A stretch of 33,601 bases of DNA from Geobacter sp. (lineage in GTDB: Bacteria; Desulfobacterota; Desulfuromonadia; Geobacterales; DSM-12255), in contig VFJK01000046.1 in the NCBI GenBank assembly GCA_009886125.1, forward strand, positions 1-33,601, in the 5' to 3' direction. The notes under the pieces were generated by a model. It was not told the origin of the DNA. It saw only the letters and a program-made list of their open reading frames with translations, and searched no databases. The position numbers and the translations under genes are program-made. Positions 29,935 through 33,601 of the stretch are shown here, piece by piece. How positions within the stretch are numbered: position 1 is the first letter of the stretch; each line of letters opens with the position of its first letter.

Positions 29935-32466
29935 ATGAACGTCAAATCTGAATCACTTACTGAACCGAACCCCGACCTTGACATCTCCATGCAGATCATA
30001 AAATCGTTTCTTGAGCATATGGAGTACACCCTGGGCAAGGACCGGTATACATCCCTGCAGCGTGATGTCTATACTGCCCTCTCCTACGCAGTCAGAGACA
30101 GACTGATTACCCGATGGCTCGACACACAGCAGAGTTATTATAACGATGACCCGAAGCGGGTCTATTATGTCTCCATGGAGTTTCTGATGGGACGTTCACT
30201 GGAGAACTCTCTGATTAACCTGGGGCTACTGGATGATTTCAGGAACTCGATGGAATCTCTCGGATACGATTTTTCAACGATCCTCTCTGAAGAGGAGGAT
30301 GCAGGACTGGGGAACGGCGGCCTGGGAAGGCTTGCTGCCTGTTTTCTAGACTCCATGGCAACCATGTCGATACCGGCATACGGCTACGGAATACGCTATG
30401 AATACGGCATATTCAGACAGAAGATCATCGACGGTGCTCAGATCGAAGTCCCTGATAACTGGCTTCGCTATACAAACCCCTGGGATCTCGACCGCCAGCA
30501 TCACCTTCACGAAGTCAAATTTTACGGCAAGGTCATAGAGACCATCAACGGGAACGGCGAACGCCATCACCAATGGGTAGACACCGAGAATGTCATGGCC
30601 ATGGCTCATGACACCCCGATCCCCGGGTACGGCACGAACACAGTGAACACTCTCCGTCTCTGGAGTGCAAAAGCGACCAGAGAGTTCGACCTCAAGTTCT
30701 TCAATGAGGGGAACTACATCCGAGCTCTCGAAAAGAAGATGACTTCGGAGAACATCTCAAAAGTACTCTATCCGGCTGATAACGTTCAGGAAGGGCGGGA
30801 ACTCCGCTTGAAACAGGAGTATTTTCTGGCCTCTTCGACCATCTTCGATATCATCTATCGCTACAAAAAAATCCATAAAGATCTGAGGAATCTCCACGAA
30901 AAAGTCGCGGTACAGCTGAACGACACTCACCCTGCCCTCTGTATTCCCGAATTGATGAGAATACTCATGGATCACGAAGGATTCACCTGGGATGAAGCCT
31001 GGGAAGTAACCCGCAAGACTTTCGCTTACACGAATCACACTATCCTTCCTGAAGCACTCGAAAAATGGCCGATCTGGTTTTTCGAGCATATACTCCCGAG
31101 ACACCTCATGATCATCTATGAGATAAACGATAAATTCCTGATAGAGGCTCGGAAGCGTTTCCCGAATGATGAAGTGAGGATCGGCCGTATGTCGATCATT
31201 GAAGAGAACTGGGAGAGGAAGATCCGAATGGCTCATCTGGCGATCGTCGGCAGTTTTTCTGTCAACGGTGTAGCGGCTCTTCATTCAGAGATACTCAAAA
31301 AAGAGCTCTTTGCCGATTTTTACGAAATGTATCCCGAGAAGTTCAATAACAAGACAAACGGGATAACGCAGCGAAGATGGCTGAAAAAGGCAAATCCCGG
31401 GCTTGCAGGTCTTATTACCGAGGCAATAGGTGACTCATGGGTCACTGACCTTGCTCAACTTAAAAAACTTCTCCCGCTTGCCGAAGACCCTGCGTTCAGG
31501 AGTAGATGGCATGATGTTAAAGTCGCAGCGAAAATGCATCTGGCCGAGTACATCTTTAAGCATAACTGTTTGAAGATCGACACCGGATCCATGTTTGACT
31601 GCCAGGTGAAGAGAATTCACGAGTACAAACGTCAGCTTCTTAATGTCCTGCATTTAATCGCGCTCTACAACAGGTTAAAGCGGGGACTGACCAGTGATAT
31701 CCCGCCAAGGACTTTCATCTTCAGCGGGAAATCTGCGCCCTCCTACACCATGGCCAAGCTGGTGATCCGTTTGATCTGCGGTGTGGCAGACGTCATCAAT
31801 AATGACCCTGAAGTCGGCGACCGGTTAAAAGTGGTCTTCCTTGCCAACTACAACGTCTCGCTTGCGGAGATGATATTCCCGGCATCAGATCTTTCAGAAC
31901 AGATCTCGACTGCCGGCACAGAAGCTTCAGGAACCGGGAATATGAAATTCACCCTGAACGGTGCACTGACAATCGGGACCCTGGACGGCGCCAATATCGA
32001 AATTATGGAAGAAGTCGGAGAAGAGAACATATTCATCTTTGGCATGAATTCGAAAGAGGTAGAAAATCTCAGAAAAAATTACAGCCCCAGAGACTGGTAC
32101 AACGGAAACTCTGAACTAAAGACCGTAATAGACATGATCGGCTGGGGAGCTTTCTCACCCGGCGCTCCGAATCTTTTCCAGCCGATCATCGAGATGCTTC
32201 TTTCCAACGGCGACTATTATATGCATCTGGCAGATTTTGCATCCTATCAGGCAGCCCAGGAACTGGCCGGCAGAATATACCTCGACAAGGATGAATGGAT
32301 CAGAAGATCTATCATCAACACCGCCGGGGTCGGCAAGTTTTCAAGTGACCGGACTATTCAGGAGTATGCCAGCGAGATCTGGGGAGTCGTTCCTCATCGT
32401 GTTGGCGGTTGGAGCAGAAACCCTGGCGAAGAGAGCTCAGCAGCTCATTCTGTGGTGCAGAGCTGA
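29935..32466 (+). CDS. glgP: Glycogen/starch phosphorylase
   Basis: 843 residues of the GT35 family, full length. Visible segments include YYVSMEFLMGRSLENSL, the QLNDTHPAL motif, and the PLP site EASGTGNMKF with the pyridoxal lysine at residue 671. It removes glucose from glycogen ends by phosphorolysis, giving glucose-1-phosphate. GAGGT lies a few bases before ATG 29935. It is transcribed away from nadK and its stop overlaps the next ATG by one base (TGATG), so it is translationally coupled to the RarA gene. Confidence 0.97.
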   Translation: MNVKSESLTEPNPDLDISMQIIKSFLEHMEYTLGKDRYTSLQRDVYTALSYAVRDRLITRWLDTQQSYYNDDPKRVYYVSMEFLMGRSLENSLINLGLLDDFRNSMESLGYDFSTILSEEEDAGLGNGGLGRLAACFLDSMATMSIPAYGYGIRYEYGIFRQKIIDGAQIEVPDNWLRYTNPWDLDRQHHLHEVKFYGKVIETINGNGERHHQWVDTENVMAMAHDTPIPGYGTNTVNTLRLWSAKATREFDLKFFNEGNYIRALEKKMTSENISKVLYPADNVQEGRELRLKQEYFLASSTIFDIIYRYKKIHKDLRNLHEKVAVQLNDTHPALCIPELMRILMDHEGFTWDEAWEVTRKTFAYTNHTILPEALEKWPIWFFEHILPRHLMIIYEINDKFLIEARKRFPNDEVRIGRMSIIEENWERKIRMAHLAIVGSFSVNGVAALHSEILKKELFADFYEMYPEKFNNKTNGITQRRWLKKANPGLAGLITEAIGDSWVTDLAQLKKLLPLAEDPAFRSRWHDVKVAAKMHLAEYIFKHNCLKIDTGSMFDCQVKRIHEYKRQLLNVLHLIALYNRLKRGLTSDIPPRTFIFSGKSAPSYTMAKLVIRLICGVADVINNDPEVGDRLKVVFLANYNVSLAEMIFPASDLSEQISTAGTEASGTGNMKFTLNGALTIGTLDGANIEIMEEVGEENIFIFGMNSKEVENLRKNYSPRDWYNGNSELKTVIDMIGWGAFSPGAPNLFQPIIEMLLSNGDYYMHLADFASYQAAQELAGRIYLDKDEWIRRSIINTAGVGKFSSDRTIQEYASEIWGVVPHRVGGWSRNPGEESSAAHSVVQS

Positions 32467-33601
32467 TGCAGAAGCAGATCGACCTTTTCAACAATTCTGC
32501 CGGAAGCAGCATCGAGGCTACCGCACCGCTTGCCGAACGTATGCGCCCGAGGAATATCTCCGAATATGTCGGTCAGGAACACCTCCTCGGAGAAGGTAAA
32601 CTTTTACGCATGATGATAGAGAGCGATGCCCTCTCATCACTAATATTCTGGGGACCCCCGGGCTCAGGCAAGACGACTCTTGCCAGAGTCATAGCAAATG
32701 CCACTCAATCACATTTCATTTTCTTTTCAGCTATTCTCTCCGGTGTCAAGGAGATCCGCGAGATCGTCAAAGAGGCGCAGGACCAGTGGAGATATCAGCG
32801 GAAAAAGACCATTCTCTTTGTTGACGAAATCCACAGGTTCAATAAAAGCCAGCAGGATGCCTTTCTCCCCCATGTCGAAAAAGGCCTTTTCACCATAATC
32901 GGTGCGACTACGGAAAACCCTTCGTTCGAAATCATCGCCCCGCTCCTTTCACGCTGCAAAGTCGTGGTCCTGAAACCGCTCGCCATAGATTCCCTGCGCA
33001 GCATACTCAGCGCCGCAATGGATGACAGTGAGCGAGGGCTTGGCGCCATGGGCCTGACCATCTCGGATGAAGCGTTATCAGCTCTTGCAGATTATTCGGG
33101 CGGCGATGCCCGGATAGCACTCAACACCCTTGAGACCTCCGCCAGACTCAACTCAGGAACGGACATAGACCTGACCACTGTCCATGAGGCGATCCAGGAG
33201 AAGCCTCTGATGTACGACAAAGGGGGCGAAGAGCATTACAATGTCATCTCGGCATTCATCAAGTCCGTGCGAGGTTCAGACCCGAATGCCGCCTTGTACT
33301 GGCTCGCACGGATGCTTGAAGCGGGAGAGGATCCGATTTTTATCATTAGAAGGATGGTGATCCTCGCTTCCGAAGATATCGGTAATGCCGACCCGCGAGC
33401 CCTGCAGATGGCAGTTTCGACGCTTCATGCCTTGGCCGCGGCGCGCGAGAATCTCAGTCTGCGGATTCGCGAAGACGGCATGACCGGGCGTCCGGACTTA
33501 CCGCTTCTCCGCGTTTACACCTCAGAGCACGCGCATTCCGTTGTCGATAAAGCTGCGATGACTCTGGGACTCGGCCAGCGCTCGGTCCGCAAGATTACAG
33601 C
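32466..33601 (+). CDS. rarA: Replication-associated recombination protein RarA/MgsA (with an unexpected C-terminal change; partial)
   Basis: Reading from ATG 32466 (overlapping the glgP stop), residues 1 to about 317 are typical RarA/MgsA. They show [17 protein letters not shown], Walker A GPPGSGKT (63-70), Walker [22 protein letters not shown] (Asp120-Glu121), sensor 1 [11 protein letters not shown] and the tetramer region ending [15 protein letters not shown]. RarA is an AAA+ ATPase at stalled replication forks. After about residue 317 the sequence no longer follows RarA (expected AAQAFDFVG-type) but matches a PLP-dependent decarboxylase; see the separate entry. The frame stays open to the window end, 378 codons visible, no stop. 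Normal RarA is about 430-450 residues, so the native C-terminus is missing here. Confidence 0.93.
   Translation, partial: MQKQIDLFNNSAGSSIEATAPLAERMRPRNISEYVGQEHLLGEGKLLRMMIESDALSSLIFWGPPGSGKTTLARVIANATQSHFIFFSAILSGVKEIREIVKEAQDQWRYQRKKTILFVDEIHRFNKSQQDAFLPHVEKGLFTIIGATTENPSFEIIAPLLSRCKVVVLKPLAIDSLRSILSAAMDDSERGLGAMGLTISDEALSALADYSGGDARIALNTLETSARLNSGTDIDLTTVHEAIQEKPLMYDKGGEEHYNVISAFIKSVRGSDPNAALYWLARMLEAGEDPIFIIRRMVILASEDIGNADPRALQMAVSTLHALAAARENLSLRIREDGMTGRPDLPLLRVYTSEHAHSVVDKAAMTLGLGQRSVRKIT
33414..33601 (+). other. Group II PLP-dependent decarboxylase-like segment joined in frame to RarA
   Basis: From about base 33414 the frame reads [31 protein letters not shown] and [17 protein letters not shown]. 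These are hallmarks of aromatic-L-amino-acid/tyrosine decarboxylase-type enzymes in the region before the PLP lysine, residues roughly 145-205 of about 480. Base composition is visibly richer in GCG/CGC runs than the rest of the window. The enzyme's own start is absent. A chimeric assembly join at a short shared stretch around GCAGTTTCGACG is the simplest explanation. A genuine fusion is possible but less likely. Confidence 0.75.

Overview
The window looks like a chromosomal fragment from a Desulfuromonadales/Geobacterales-type bacterium (Desulfobacterota, formerly Deltaproteobacteria). This is inferred from gene content and order: a hybrid type II secretion/type IV pilus operon that runs into ftsEX-envC-ctpA, periplasmic multiheme c-type cytochromes with an NHL beta-propeller lipoprotein, a tungsten-type aldehyde:ferredoxin oxidoreductase, and a divergent nadK/glycogen phosphorylase pair. 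No rRNA or tRNA gene, complete IS element, CRISPR array or integrase was seen. Almost every base is coding, and genes commonly overlap by 1-8 bp.

Layout, read from right to left because nearly everything is on the minus strand. (1) 29935-33601 (+): glycogen phosphorylase, then a RarA-type clamp-loader-like ATPase whose reading frame changes near base 33411 into what looks like the middle of a group II PLP-dependent decarboxylase. This is either an assembly chimera or a real fusion at the window edge. (2) 29795-21851 (-): nadK, recN, a short ArgA-like acetyltransferase, a TldE/PmbA-family protein, manC, an AOR-family oxidoreductase and a TonB-like protein, tightly packed behind a recognisable promoter. 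(3) 21746-21381 (-): a secreted helix-hairpin-helix (ComEA-like) protein with its own strong ribosome site. (4) 21327-17990 (-): an Mla-like lipid transport operon of permease, ABC subunit, MCE protein and TPR lipoprotein. Its ABC subunit has lost every catalytic motif. (5) 17917-14096 (-): a GT2 polyprenol-phosphate sugar transferase, a 60-residue two-helix membrane protein, a six-bladed NHL lipoprotein, a tetraheme cytochrome and an octaheme cytochrome (seven CXXCH and one CX3CH). (6) 13901-14095: a nearly 200-bp imperfect palindrome filling the gap. (7) 13868-1 (-): gspF, gspE, pilM/N/O/P-like genes, a TPR-secretin-cohesin lipoprotein, two pseudopilins, ftsE, ftsX, envC, ctpA and a secreted cohesin-like protein with an Ala-rich repeat tail that runs off the left edge.

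How the parts may work together (inference): the left 14 kb looks like one long transcription unit that builds an envelope-spanning secretion or pseudopilus machine and co-expresses a cell-wall remodelling module (FtsEX-EnvC, CtpA). A cohesin-like fold occurs both on the secretin and on the terminal secreted protein, so a dedicated secretin-substrate or surface-display relationship is possible. The cytochrome/NHL/glycosyltransferase block lies just upstream in the same direction, which fits redox proteins exported or assembled by such a machine.

The items most worth checking are the cohesin pairing in the secretion operon, the catalytically dead ABC subunit of the Mla-like operon, the long palindrome between the cytochromes and gspF, and the RarA/decarboxylase junction.
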